Notes: generated by a model not told the origin, from the letters alone. DNA of 64,000 nucleotides from an uncultured Myxococcales bacterium (GCA_937872925.1 CALMUT010000086.1:20920-84919), one strand, 5' to 3'; counted from the first letter of the stretch, positions 49,211 to 58,986 are shown. Program-made: numbers and translations.

Positions 49211-52006
49211 TCAACGTTGGGCGAGTTGGGTGTCGGTTCCGGTCAGGGCCCGCAACATCTGACGCGCTTCCTCGTGGCCTGGCCGCTCGGTGAGCAGCGC
49301 ATTCAGCGTCTCGATGGCGCCCTTGCGCTTGCCCACGGCGCGTTGCATGCGAGCGAACTGCACGCGACTCTCGGGGGTCTTGTCGATGGCAGCCCACTGC
49401 CGGGCAACGCGGTGTGCTTCGCCCCAGCCCTTCATGGCCACGGCGGCTTCGCACCACGCCTTGAGCACTCGGGTGTCTTTGCGGTGGTTCTTGCCCAACC
49501 GACGCAGCTGGTTGAAGCCCTTCACCTTCTGCCCGTTGGTCATCAGGTCCTGGGCCTCTTGGATCTTGCCCTCGATGTCGTCACCGGCCTTCTCCTCTTG
49601 AACGGGGGCGGCGGCGAACAGCTCCGCGGGCGCAGCGGGCGCCTCGGCCTTCTCTGGTTCGGCCTTTTCTTCCTTGTCGGAACTGGGCGCTTCGTCAGCG
49701 CTGTCTGGGCTGCTGCCCGCGGCGACGGCTTCTTCGGCTTCTTCGCTCTGGTCGGATTCTTCGGCCACGGGCTCGGCTTGTCCCGCGCTCGTTTCCTCGG
49801 CGGCCGTCGCCGCTGGAGCCTCCTCGTCCGCCCCTTCGCCGGGCAGCGCCTCAGAGTCGGCGTCTTCGGTCAGCGCGGCGACCGTTTCCGTTTCGGCGGG
49901 TGGCGCGCCCTTGAATTTCGCGATGACCGGCGCAGCAAGGGCCATGGCCCGAGCGCGTACGTCGGGCTTCTGCGCGGCAACGGCCACGGCTGCGGAGAGA
50001 CCGGCGGTCAGGGCGACCAGGGCAGCGAAGCCCATGCGACGGCGGCGGCGACGCAGGCGGTCCGGCTCTCGCAACGCGGCTTCGAGGGCGGCACGCATTT
50101 CGTCTGCGCTTTCGAAGCGGGCGTCGGGGTCTTTGTCGAGGGCACGGAGAATCGTCTGGTCGACCATCTTGGAGAATCCTCTCTGTTTTGCCCGTTCGCC
50201 CAATGGCTCGACGGGGCTTTCGTTCTTGGCTTCAATCAGGGCCACGAGCGTGGCTTCAACGTGAGGCAGTCGTCCGGTGAGGAGCTCGTAGAGCACCGCA
50301 CCCAACGCATAGATGTCGCTGCGCGCGTCGCCGCTACCACCGCGGGCTTGCTCCGGCGCCATGTACTCAGGCGTGCCAGCCAGTCGCAGCGCTTCCGACG
50401 ACCAGGGGCCTTCGACCGCCGTTGACGCCTTGGCGACGCCGAAGTCGAGCAGCTTCACAGCGCCGCTCTTGGTGAGAAACAGATTGGCCGGCTTGATGTC
50501 GCGGTGAACGACGTCCACGTCATGGGCAGCGCTGAGGGCGCGACAGGCGTCGATCCCAATGCGCACGGCTTCACGCCAGGGCACGCTGCCATCCCGGGCA
50601 AGCCGCTGATCGAGGGACTCCCCATCGAGGCGCTCCATGGCGTAAAACGGGCGACCGTCAGCGCAGAAGCCAAAATCGTGCAGCGCGACCAGGTTTTCGT
50701 GACTCATGCGCGCAATGACCCGCGCCTCGCTGCGCAGTCGCTCCGCTGCGGCCACGCTCGCGGAATCGTTCGGTAGTACCTTGAGGGCGAAGCTGCGGCC
50801 CAAATCCACATGCACCGCCTCGTGCACCACGCCCATGGCACCCCGGCCGATCTCGCGGATGAGACGGTAGCGCGTGCCCGGCAATAGCGTCGGGTCGTCG
50901 GTCTCGGGCCGGGGCGGGCTGGGCGACGGAACCAAGACGGGCCGGGGCTTGGGGATCTTCTTGGCGACCGCCACCAGGCGGGTGAATTCCGTACGCGTCC
51001 GGGCGGGTTCCGAGGGGTACAGCCGCTGCATCAGCAGCGATACTCGGCGGCGCACGCCGCGTTCCCCATCCGGCAGACTCGGCGCACGTTTGAGCAGCGC
51101 CAGCAGGTCGTTCATGGCGTCGCGAGCCGATGCGTAGCGATCTTCGATCTTCGTCGCTGTCAGCTTCTGGATCACTGCGTCGAGTTCACCCGGACCATCC
51201 ACGAGTTGCGCAATGGGCGTGGGTGAGCGGCGTCCCTCGGCGACGGCCGCAAGGTGCTCCGAAGATTCGCCCGACAAGAAGCGCCGGCCGGCAAGAAGCT
51301 CCCAGAGCATGACGCCGAAGGCGTAGATATCGGCCGGGATCCCCCCGGGCGTGTGGTTCGCCACTTCCGGGGCCACGTATCCGGGCTTGGCAAATACGAT
51401 GCCCGCCACCGTATGGCAGCGTCGGTTTTCTCCGCGGGCGGTGCCGAAGTCGATCAGCTTGATGTCACCGCCGTAGGCGATCATCACGTTCTGCGGGCTC
51501 AGGTCCCGGTGCACGATCTCCAAGGGGCGACCGGAAGCGTCCGTGCGCTCGTGCACATGTGCCAGCGCGTCGGCCATGGCGATGCCGATGGCGACCGCTT
51601 CGGGCCACGTCACTCGAGCGGAGAGCTGACCCGCCCGGGTGCGGACCTCACCCAAGTTCCGGCCCTCGATGTGTTCGACCACGACGTAGGGCTTGCCCTC
51701 TTGGTCCTGATTCGCCTCGAGGATCTGGGCGACTCCCGGATGGTGCAGTTGCGCCTGGATGCGGGCCTCGTCCAGAAAGCGCGCCAGGAACGATTTGTCG
51801 TCAGAATGCTCGCGCCGGATGATCTTGACCACGCAGGGTCGCTCCGCCCCGTCGATGCTGCCCGCTGCAGCCAGGAAGACCTCGCCCATGCCCCCGCGAG
51901 CCAGTTGGCGGAGTAGTGTGAGCCGACCAAAGGGCCGGGGCAGCTCGGAGTCTGACTTTTTTTCTTTTAGTTTCGGCGGGTTACGAGACTGACCGGGCTG
52001 CGACAT
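49211..52006 (-). CDS. Tandem double Ser/Thr kinase with transmembrane segment and C-terminal TPR-like domain
   Basis: Protein of 931 residues. Kinase domain 1 (about 26-315): glycine loop LARGGMGEVFLAA, Lys in VVKII, HRDLSPQNVM and IDFGTARG. Kinase domain 2 (about 380-650): IGRGAMGVVHEA, ALKVL, HRDIKPANLF, LDFGVAKA and GTPEYMAPEQARG. Both have complete catalytic residues. A basic cluster and a single membrane helix (about 665-686) follow, then an acidic Ala/Glu/Ser-rich stalk (about 705-815) and TPR-like helices (about 825-925). This would place both kinases in the cytoplasm and the TPR part outside. Two active kinase domains in one chain suggest trans-phosphorylation within the protein. Confidence 0.92.
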   Translation of the reverse strand: MSQPGQSRNPPKLKEKKSDSELPRPFGRLTLLRQLARGGMGEVFLAAAGSIDGAERPCVVKIIRREHSDDKSFLARFLDEARIQAQLHHPGVAQILEANQDQEGKPYVVVEHIEGRNLGEVRTRAGQLSARVTWPEAVAIGIAMADALAHVHERTDASGRPLEIVHRDLSPQNVMIAYGGDIKLIDFGTARGENRRCHTVAGIVFAKPGYVAPEVANHTPGGIPADIYAFGVMLWELLAGRRFLSGESSEHLAAVAEGRRSPTPIAQLVDGPGELDAVIQKLTATKIEDRYASARDAMNDLLALLKRAPSLPDGERGVRRRVSLLMQRLYPSEPARTRTEFTRLVAVAKKIPKPRPVLVPSPSPPRPETDDPTLLPGTRYRLIREIGRGAMGVVHEAVHVDLGRSFALKVLPNDSASVAAAERLRSEARVIARMSHENLVALHDFGFCADGRPFYAMERLDGESLDQRLARDGSVPWREAVRIGIDACRALSAAHDVDVVHRDIKPANLFLTKSGAVKLLDFGVAKASTAVEGPWSSEALRLAGTPEYMAPEQARGGSGDARSDIYALGAVLYELLTGRLPHVEATLVALIEAKNESPVEPLGERAKQRGFSKMVDQTILRALDKDPDARFESADEMRAALEAALREPDRLRRRRRRMGFAALVALTAGLSAAVAVAAQKPDVRARAMALAAPVIAKFKGAPPAETETVAALTEDADSEALPGEGADEEAPAATAAEETSAGQAEPVAEESDQSEEAEEAVAAGSSPDSADEAPSSDKEEKAEPEKAEAPAAPAELFAAAPVQEEKAGDDIEGKIQEAQDLMTNGQKVKGFNQLRRLGKNHRKDTRVLKAWCEAAVAMKGWGEAHRVARQWAAIDKTPESRVQFARMQRAVGKRKGAIETLNALLTERPGHEEARQMLRALTGTDTQLAQR

Positions 52007-52135
52007 GGGGCCATGGTGCCAATGTAGGTAAAGGTGGCCAACTAAACGACATCAAATCCCCGCCGAGCCCGGCGGAATGCTTGGGGCGCTTGGCGGGTTG
52101 AGCTGACTGCGGTGACGAGTACACTGCCCGCCTTC

Positions 52136-52540
52136 ATGGCGAACCCCCGTCAGAGCCTGAGCTCCCGAGTGCGCGCGAAAATCGCGCTGGGGCTCAGTGT
52201 GTTCGCGGTGTTGGTCGCCCTGCCGGCCTCTGCATGGGCCGCAGTGCCCATGTGCGACGAAAGCGCGCAAAGCATCGCTGCGCCGTTTCCGATCTTGCCG
52301 TCCCATAACGGCGCCATCGACGCGCTGCCGTGCGAAGCCCCGGATTTCGACGGAGCGGGAGAAGTGCCGTTACGGCAGCAAGACCGCGCCGCGGATGTGC
52401 TGATCTCCGTGGAGCGCGTCGTTCCGATGCCCTCCCATTGGGTTCCGAAGTCGGAACGCACGCGGGTCGCAGTGCCGCGCGCAGCGGGCTACCGCTGTCC
52501 GAGCGAGCATCGGCAGAGCGTATACCGCCCCCCGCGCTGA
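52136..52540 (+). CDS. Small secreted hypothetical protein
   Basis: ATG 52136 (MANPRQSLSSRVRAKIALGL) starts a signal peptide ending ASAWA, giving 134 residues. The mature part has no recognised domain, contains three cysteines (PMCDE, LPCEA and YRCPS) and ends in a basic tail with RQSVYRPPR. It is 133 bases before the first triple-DsbA gene and on the same strand, so a joint function as a substrate or partner of that thiol system is possible but not shown. Confidence 0.6.
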   Translation: MANPRQSLSSRVRAKIALGLSVFAVLVALPASAWAAVPMCDESAQSIAAPFPILPSHNGAIDALPCEAPDFDGAGEVPLRQQDRAADVLISVERVVPMPSHWVPKSERTRVAVPRAAGYRCPSEHRQSVYRPPR

Positions 52541-52672
52541 CAGCGCGCGTGGCCCGCGCCACGCGTCAACAACAGCGACCACGTTCATTGGCGTGGCTTC
52601 CAATCACTTCTGGTTGGAGGCGCGCTGCAGACTTGATTTGTAAGCAAACTAGATTTGTAGGAGATAGAGAAA

Positions 52673-54616
52673 ATGAATAAGGGAACAGCCATCGTCGGCT
52701 TCTTCCTCTGCTTCATGGCAGGGATGGGCTTGATGTGGGGCATCGATCGCAGCAAAGGCACGGCGATCGGCCCAGAATCCGCCTCCGTAGGCGGCTTGGA
52801 CCACAGTGAATCTCCGGTGCCCGTCACCGAAAAGGACCCGATCTGGGGCAACGCAGACGCACCGGTCACGATCGTCGAGATCAGTGACTTCGAGTGCCCG
52901 TTCTGCAGCCGCGTCGGCCCGACCATGGACCAGATCAAAAAGACCTACGGCCCGGACAAGGTGCGCATCGTCTGGAAGCACCAGCCTCTGCCGTTCCACA
53001 AGGCCGCACGCCCGGTGCATGAAGCCGCGGCCACCGTGCATGCCCTCGCGGGCAACGATGCTTTCTGGAAGTTCCACGACAAGGCGTTCGCCAACCAGCG
53101 CGCGCTCACTGAGGAAAACATCCAGGCCTGGGCCAAAGAGTCCGGCGTGGACATGGCGAAGTTCAACGAGGCCTACAAGGCGAAAAAGTACGCCGCGAAG
53201 GTCGACGAAGACATGGCCATGGCGACCAAGGTCGGCGCCACGGGCACACCCGCCTTCCGCATCAACGGCGTGACCCTGGTCGGCGCGCAGCCCTTCGAGA
53301 AGTTCAAGGAAGTCATCGACGCACAGCTCGGCGAGGCCCAGAAGGCCATCGCAGCCGGCACGCCGAAAGACCGCGTCTACGTGGAGCTCTCCAAGAAGAA
53401 CGCGACCGCGGCTCCCGAAGCAGCCGCACCGGACAAGCCCGCAGAGCCACCACCCCCAGACACGGCTGTCTGGAAGGTGCCCGTCTTCAACGACGACCCA
53501 CAGAAGGGCCCCAAAGACGCCCTGGTCACCATCGTGGAGTGGAGCGAGTTCCAGTGCCCCTTCTGCAAGCGCGTTCTCGAAACCGGCAAGCAGATCACGG
53601 ACACCTACGGCAAGGACGTGCGCATTGTGTGGAAGGACAACCCCCTGCCCTTCCATCCGCGCGCAAAGCCCACGGCCGTCTTGGCCCGCCACGCCTACAA
53701 GGTGAAGGGTGATGACGGCTTCTGGGCAGCCCACGACGCGCTCTTCGAGAGCCAGCCCAAGCTGGAGGACGAAGACCTCAAGGCGGTCTCCGAGAAGATC
53801 GGCCTGCCTTGGGACGCTGTGAAGGCTGCCATCGACGGCAACAAGTACATGGACAAGATCGACGCCAACGCCGAGCTCGCCCAAGACGTCGAAGCCCGCG
53901 GTACGCCGCACTTCTTCGTCAACGGCCGTCGCCTTTCCGGCGCTCAGCCTTTCGACGCCTTCAAGAAGCTCATCGACGAAGAGCTCGGCAAGGCCAAGGC
54001 CCTGGTGGCCAAGGGCATCCCGCGCAGCAAGGTCTACGAAGAGATCATGAAGGAAGGCAAAGAGCCGCCGCCTCCCGAGAAGAAAGACGTAGCGAAGCCC
54101 GACGCAGACAGCCCCTGGAAGGGCGGCGCCGCGGCCAAGGTCGTCATTCAGGAGTTCAGCGACTATCAGTGCCCCTTCTGCAAGCGCGTCGAGCCAACCA
54201 TGGACGAGATCAAGAAAGCCTATGGCAACAAGGTCAAGATCGTCTGGCGCGACCTGCCCCTGCCCTTCCACCAGGACGCACCGCTCGCCGCCGAGGCGTG
54301 CCGTGAGGCCATGGCTCAGAAAGGCAACGACACCTACTGGAAGTGCCACGCTCATCTGTTCGAGAATCAGCAGGACCTAAAGCGTCCCGCCCTCGAAAAG
54401 ATGGCGACCGATCTCGGTCTCGACATGGCCAAATTCAAGGCCGCCCTCGACAACCGCACCCACAAGGCTCGCGTCGAGCGGGACACCAAGATCGGCAACG
54501 ACGCTGGCATCAGCGGTACCCCCGCGTTTGTCATCAACGGCTACTACATCAGTGGCGCGCAGCCCTTCCCGGCCTTCAAGAAAGCCATTGACCGAGCATT
54601 GAAGGAAGCGAAGTGA
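52673..54616 (+). CDS. Membrane-anchored protein with three DsbA-like thioredoxin domains
   Basis: Protein of 647 residues preceded by AGGAGATAGAGAAA. An N-terminal signal anchor (about 5-24) is followed by three homologous DsbA-like (Thioredoxin_4) domains at about 48-235, 262-455 and 478-645. Each has a CPFC active site (FECPFCSRV, FQCPFCKRV, YQCPFCKRV), a (K/R)(H/D).PLPFH segment and a cis-Pro loop (GTPAFRINGV, GTPHFFVNGR, GTPAFVINGY). DsbA-type proteins oxidise or isomerise disulfides in exported proteins. Three catalytic sites in one chain are unusual. The next gene overlaps by 4 bases and encodes a paralogue with the same layout. Confidence 0.9.
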   Translation: MNKGTAIVGFFLCFMAGMGLMWGIDRSKGTAIGPESASVGGLDHSESPVPVTEKDPIWGNADAPVTIVEISDFECPFCSRVGPTMDQIKKTYGPDKVRIVWKHQPLPFHKAARPVHEAAATVHALAGNDAFWKFHDKAFANQRALTEENIQAWAKESGVDMAKFNEAYKAKKYAAKVDEDMAMATKVGATGTPAFRINGVTLVGAQPFEKFKEVIDAQLGEAQKAIAAGTPKDRVYVELSKKNATAAPEAAAPDKPAEPPPPDTAVWKVPVFNDDPQKGPKDALVTIVEWSEFQCPFCKRVLETGKQITDTYGKDVRIVWKDNPLPFHPRAKPTAVLARHAYKVKGDDGFWAAHDALFESQPKLEDEDLKAVSEKIGLPWDAVKAAIDGNKYMDKIDANAELAQDVEARGTPHFFVNGRRLSGAQPFDAFKKLIDEELGKAKALVAKGIPRSKVYEEIMKEGKEPPPPEKKDVAKPDADSPWKGGAAAKVVIQEFSDYQCPFCKRVEPTMDEIKKAYGNKVKIVWRDLPLPFHQDAPLAAEACREAMAQKGNDTYWKCHAHLFENQQDLKRPALEKMATDLGLDMAKFKAALDNRTHKARVERDTKIGNDAGISGTPAFVINGYYISGAQPFPAFKKAIDRALKEAK

Positions 54617-56688
54617 AAGTCGCGCATCCGCCGGTGGACCCTGCCCTAGCTGGGCTCCACCGTCGGGGTGCGCGCAAGATCATGTGGGCCAGGACCATCC
54701 TCGCGGTGGTGCTGGCCTTCGTGTTTTTGGCGTGTGGGCATGGCCCGGGTGGCGGCACATCCGGCCCGAAGAACTCGGCTGAAGTCGATCTCGCGACGCC
54801 CGGTGCTGCCGTGCCAGCAGAAGGCACGATTGCCACGGGCGGGGCCGGCCCCAGCCGTGATGTTGGGCCAAGCTCCACGCAGCTGCCCGTTACGGCTGAA
54901 GACGTCGTGTGGGGGGCCGCGAATGCCCCGGTCACGATCGTCTATTTTACAGATTTCCAATGCCCATTCTGCTCCCGGGCGCACGTCACGGTCGAGCAAC
55001 TCAAACGCGAGTACGGGCCCGAAAAACTGCGAATGGTGACGAAGCACCATCCGCTGCCCTTTCACCAAGACGCTTTGCCCGCGGCTATCGCTGCGCAAGC
55101 CGTGTACGAGCTGCGCGGCATTGCCGCCTTTGACGCCTATACCGACGCGCTGTTCCAGGGACAGAAGTCCCTGACCGACGAGAATCTGCTCGGCTGGGCC
55201 CTCGACGCCGGGGTCAGCCAGCGAGAGCTGATCGACCGCGTGCGGGATCCGCGCCTACGCAGCAAAGTGGACCGCGACATGGCACTGGCGCAGCGCATCG
55301 GCGCCCTGGGCACGCCCGCGTTTCGGATCAACGGCGCCACCCTGGTCGGCGCCCAGCCCGCCGAGAAGTTCCGGGAGATCATCGATGCCGAGCTGGCGGA
55401 AGCGCGCAAGCTGCGCGATGGCGGCACCCCCGCCGAGCAAGTCTATGCCGCCCGGGTCCGCGAGAACTTCGTGCCCTATGAAAAGGACGCCCCCTCCTCC
55501 TCCGCGCCGCCGAAGGTCGACCTTACGGTGCATCAAGTGCCCGTCGGCAAATCGCCCACCGAGGGCCCGGCCGACGCTCTGGTCACCATCGTAGAGTTCA
55601 CGGACTTCGAGTGCCCCTTCTGCCGACGCGTGCAACCCACCCTGACGGAGCTGAAAGCGAAGTTCCCTGGCAAGCTGCGTTTCGTCTTCAAACACAACCC
55701 GCTGCCCTTTCACAAGGGCGCGCACCCCGCGGCGGCGCTGTCCTTAGAAGCGCGAGCGCAAAAGGGAAACAAAGGCTTCTTCGCGGCGACCCAAGCGCTC
55801 TTCGCAGCAAAGCCGCCGATGGATCGCGCTGCACTCCTAGCCATCGCCAAGGATTTGAAGCTGAATGAGGCCCGCGTCGCGCGCGCGTTGGACAAGGGCC
55901 TGCATGACGCCGCCATCCAGGTCGATCAAGACCTCGCGGACGACCTCGAAGCACGGGGCACGCCGCACTTCTTCATCAACGGTCGCCGTCTCGGTGGCGC
56001 TCAGCCCCTGGACCGCTTCGTCGACCTCGTGAACGAAGAGCTCGCCAAGGCCGAAGCCATGGTGAAAGCCGGGACGCCAAAGTCTCGGGTCTACGCCCAG
56101 ATCTTCAAGGGCGGCCAAGGACCACAGCCGCCAGAGACCAAGAAGATCCCGAAGCCCGGCAAAGCGCAGCCGAGCCGCGGCCCGGCCTGGGCACCGGTGG
56201 TGGTGCAGGTTTTTTCTGACTTCCAGTGTCCGTTCTGCCAGCGCGTCGAACCCACCCTCGAAGCCGTCGAAAAAGAGTTCCCCGGCAAGGTGCGGATCGT
56301 GTGGCGCAACTTGCCGCTGTCCTTTCACAAGGACGCACGCCTTGCCGCGGCCGCAGCCCTCGAGGCCTTCGCGCAAAAGGGAAACAAGGGCTTCTGGGCC
56401 ATGCACGCGTTGCTGTTCGCGAACCAAAAGGCCCTCAAACGCGGCGATCTCGAGTCGTATGCGGCGCAAATCGGCCTGGACATGGCGCGCTTCAACAAGG
56501 CCCTCGACGACGGCCGTCACGAGGCGGCGATCCGGGCCGACGAACAAATCGCCAAAGGGGCCGACATCAAGGGCACGCCCAGCATGCTGATCAACGGCTA
56601 CTTCATCTCGGGAGCCCAACCCCTCACCCGATTCAAAAAGGTGATCCGCCTGGCCCTGACGGACATCAAGCAAGGCCGCAAGCCCTGA
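54613..56688 (+). CDS. Lipoprotein with three DsbA-like thioredoxin domains (paralogue of the preceding gene)
   Basis: Maximal frame from GTG 54613 (691 residues) overlapping the previous stop; ATG 54682 (MWARTILAVVLAFVFLAC) gives a clean lipoprotein signal and is a good alternative. Three DsbA-like domains lie at about 95-285, 310-490 and 520-690 with CPFC active sites in FQCPFCSRA, FECPFCRRV and FQCPFCQRV, and cis-Pro loops GTPAFRINGA, GTPHFFINGR and GTPSMLINGY. Corresponding domains of the two proteins are more alike than domains within one chain, so the whole triple unit was duplicated after the internal triplication. One is a lipoprotein, the other signal-anchored. Joint action in envelope disulfide formation is likely. 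Confidence 0.9.
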   Translation: MKVAHPPVDPALAGLHRRGARKIMWARTILAVVLAFVFLACGHGPGGGTSGPKNSAEVDLATPGAAVPAEGTIATGGAGPSRDVGPSSTQLPVTAEDVVWGAANAPVTIVYFTDFQCPFCSRAHVTVEQLKREYGPEKLRMVTKHHPLPFHQDALPAAIAAQAVYELRGIAAFDAYTDALFQGQKSLTDENLLGWALDAGVSQRELIDRVRDPRLRSKVDRDMALAQRIGALGTPAFRINGATLVGAQPAEKFREIIDAELAEARKLRDGGTPAEQVYAARVRENFVPYEKDAPSSSAPPKVDLTVHQVPVGKSPTEGPADALVTIVEFTDFECPFCRRVQPTLTELKAKFPGKLRFVFKHNPLPFHKGAHPAAALSLEARAQKGNKGFFAATQALFAAKPPMDRAALLAIAKDLKLNEARVARALDKGLHDAAIQVDQDLADDLEARGTPHFFINGRRLGGAQPLDRFVDLVNEELAKAEAMVKAGTPKSRVYAQIFKGGQGPQPPETKKIPKPGKAQPSRGPAWAPVVVQVFSDFQCPFCQRVEPTLEAVEKEFPGKVRIVWRNLPLSFHKDARLAAAAALEAFAQKGNKGFWAMHALLFANQKALKRGDLESYAAQIGLDMARFNKALDDGRHEAAIRADEQIAKGADIKGTPSMLINGYFISGAQPLTRFKKVIRLALTDIKQGRKP

Positions 56689-56742
56689 GCCCCCGTCTGC
56701 GATCGTAGCGACCCCCTCAAGGGCCGCTCTCAGCGCAGCCGC

Positions 56743-58986
56743 TCAGTTCGCGGGCGCGGATTTCCGTTGCTGCAGTTCCGCGATGGCGACATCCAGACGG
56801 TCGTCGTCGCGCATGCACGGGTTGCAGTCGTCGTTGCCTTTTCGCCCGCAGCCGGTCTTCTTGTCGCGGTATTCGACTAACGTCTTGTGCACCCGCGCGT
56901 CGCCCACGTTCTTGGCGCGTAGCAGCAGCGCGTAGCGCTGGCGGCAGGTCTTGGCCGAGTGCAGCGCGGACAGCACGTTCAGGGCTGGGCTCGAGGCTTT
57001 CTGGAACTCCGCGCTGGCCACCCATGCCTTGGCGGGCTTGCGCGCCGTCGAGTTCCCTCCCCGACTCAGGTCGTAAACAATGTCCGCGCCCTTGGCGCCC
57101 ATGGGGCCTTGCAGCACCCGGAAAGCGTCTTCGCTGGCGTCCGGGTCTTGGGCGGCCGCAAACAGCACACTGGCGACTTCGCCGCGCTCTGACTGCTTGG
57201 CATCCAAGATCAACGCGCGCTCCACGCTGGTCACAGCGGCCTTTGCGTCTTCTTTGCCGAGCTGGGCCACGGCCAGTTCCGTGAGGATCCCGGCGTCCTT
57301 GGGGTACTTCTCAAACAGCGCCTCCAAGGCCGGCGGTCCGGCCGTCTTGGCCGCCCCAAGCTCCGCCTCCGGTGCACGATCGCTGGCGGCCACTTTCGGC
57401 GCCGCAGAGGTCGGTGGCGGCGCCGACGCGCTGGCACCGGGCGTGGGGCCGGACGTCGAAACGAGGGCGACGATCACCAAGACCACCCCCACCAGGCTAC
57501 CCGCCACCAGTACGGCCGCGACGGCGATGAATGCCGGCGTGGGCACCTCCCGCAGACTGCGCCTCACATTCGGCGGCAGCTTGTCGCGCAGGTCGTCCAC
57601 GCTGTCGAGCAATCGCTCCCAAAAGCGCTTCGCCTCCGCTGCAATGTCTGGACTGCTGCGCACTGCCGAATGTGGCCCGCTCTGATCCACGCTGAGTGGC
57701 CCAACCAACGACGAGTGCGGCCCGCTCTGCAGCGCCGCCGAATGAGGACCGCTCTGATCCACAGACAGTCGGACCTCCGGCACAGATTGGGCCGCGATTT
57801 GCTCGGCACTGGACAGCGGGGGGCGCGGCTCGCTGGCGCTACTCGAAGCATCGGACGGAGCGCTCGGCAGTTCCGAATCCGGTAGCTCCCAGGCGGGTGC
57901 ACTCTGCACCGCGGGTGCACTCTGCACCGGGCCAGGCGCGCTCAGCACCTGCCCGGGCTCCGGTGAAAGCAGCACTTGAAGGCCGGGATCCGAGGGCGCT
58001 TCCAAGTCGGGGATCGACGAAAACTGCGCGTGCGTCGGCGGCGCGCCCGGCGTGCCCCGCGGCACGGTAAAGCGATGCCCGCCCTGCCCCGGTGCGGGGC
58101 CAAGCAACTCCCCGATAGTCGTCGCAACGGCCTTTGCGGAGCTAGTCCGCTCCGCCGCCTCTTTCGCCAGCAGCTTTTGCAGCAGGACTTCGACCTGCGG
58201 CGGGACAATCAAACCCGGGCTGCGTTCGGCGATGGTGGGCGGAGGCTTCGACAGCTGCTGCCCTAAGATCCCCACGGGGCTCTTGCTCGAAAACGGGCGC
58301 ACGCCGGAGATGAGTTCGAACAAGATCACGCCAAGAGCGTAGAGATCTGCGCGACCATCCACGGGCTGCCCCAGAGCCTGTTCCGGCGCCATGTATTCCG
58401 GCGTCCCGAACACCATGCCCACCTTCGTGATGGGTTTGTCGCCGTCGGTCGTCTCACCGATTGGGACCCGGGCAATGCCAAAGTCCAGCACCTTGACGAA
58501 ATCTGGGTCTCCGCCCTTCTCCACCAGCATCACGTTTTCTGGTTTCAGGTCCCGGTGCACGATCTTGAGTTCGTGGGCACTGGCAAGCGCCGAGGCGATC
58601 TGCCGCGCAATGTGCAGCGCCCGCTCCACGGGCATGACCCCCTTGGCAATCTCGTCGCGCAGGTTGGTCCCGAGCACGAACTCCAAGACCAAGAAGACTG
58701 AGCCGTCGGCGAGCTTGCCGAAATCCGTCGCTGCCGCGACATTCGGGTGTTCGATATTCGCTGCCGCCATTGCTTCGCGCTCGAAGCGCTGCACGACTTC
58801 CGGCACGCTGGTCAGTTCGCGATGCAAGATCTTCACCGCGAGCTTCTTGCGCATCAGCACATGTTCGGCCGCATACACCTTTCCCATACCGCCCTCCCCA
58901 AGCAGGGAGTCGATGCGGTAGCGATCCGACAGCGTGGTGCCCACGCGGGGGTCGGAGCTCTTTTCGTCCGAGGGCGGCCCCGACAT
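56743..58986 (-). CDS. Receptor-like Ser/Thr protein kinase with linker repeats and C-terminal helical domain
   Basis: Protein of 747 residues. An N-terminal kinase domain (about 22-295) has LGEGGMGKVYAAEH, VKILHREL, HRDLKPENVM, LDFGIARV and GTPEYMAPEQALG, all catalytic residues intact. A long Pro/Ser/Ala linker (about 300-460) contains three QSGPHS units, possibly phosphorylation or docking sites. A membrane helix (about 500-523) is followed by an extracytoplasmic part (about 525-745) with helical repeats and Cys residues (CRQRYALLLRAKNV, GCGRKGNDDCNPC). It lies convergent to the triple-DsbA gene, with 54 bases between stops. Confidence 0.92.
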   Translation of the reverse strand: MSGPPSDEKSSDPRVGTTLSDRYRIDSLLGEGGMGKVYAAEHVLMRKKLAVKILHRELTSVPEVVQRFEREAMAAANIEHPNVAAATDFGKLADGSVFLVLEFVLGTNLRDEIAKGVMPVERALHIARQIASALASAHELKIVHRDLKPENVMLVEKGGDPDFVKVLDFGIARVPIGETTDGDKPITKVGMVFGTPEYMAPEQALGQPVDGRADLYALGVILFELISGVRPFSSKSPVGILGQQLSKPPPTIAERSPGLIVPPQVEVLLQKLLAKEAAERTSSAKAVATTIGELLGPAPGQGGHRFTVPRGTPGAPPTHAQFSSIPDLEAPSDPGLQVLLSPEPGQVLSAPGPVQSAPAVQSAPAWELPDSELPSAPSDASSSASEPRPPLSSAEQIAAQSVPEVRLSVDQSGPHSAALQSGPHSSLVGPLSVDQSGPHSAVRSSPDIAAEAKRFWERLLDSVDDLRDKLPPNVRRSLREVPTPAFIAVAAVLVAGSLVGVVLVIVALVSTSGPTPGASASAPPPTSAAPKVAASDRAPEAELGAAKTAGPPALEALFEKYPKDAGILTELAVAQLGKEDAKAAVTSVERALILDAKQSERGEVASVLFAAAQDPDASEDAFRVLQGPMGAKGADIVYDLSRGGNSTARKPAKAWVASAEFQKASSPALNVLSALHSAKTCRQRYALLLRAKNVGDARVHKTLVEYRDKKTGCGRKGNDDCNPCMRDDDRLDVAIAELQQRKSAPAN

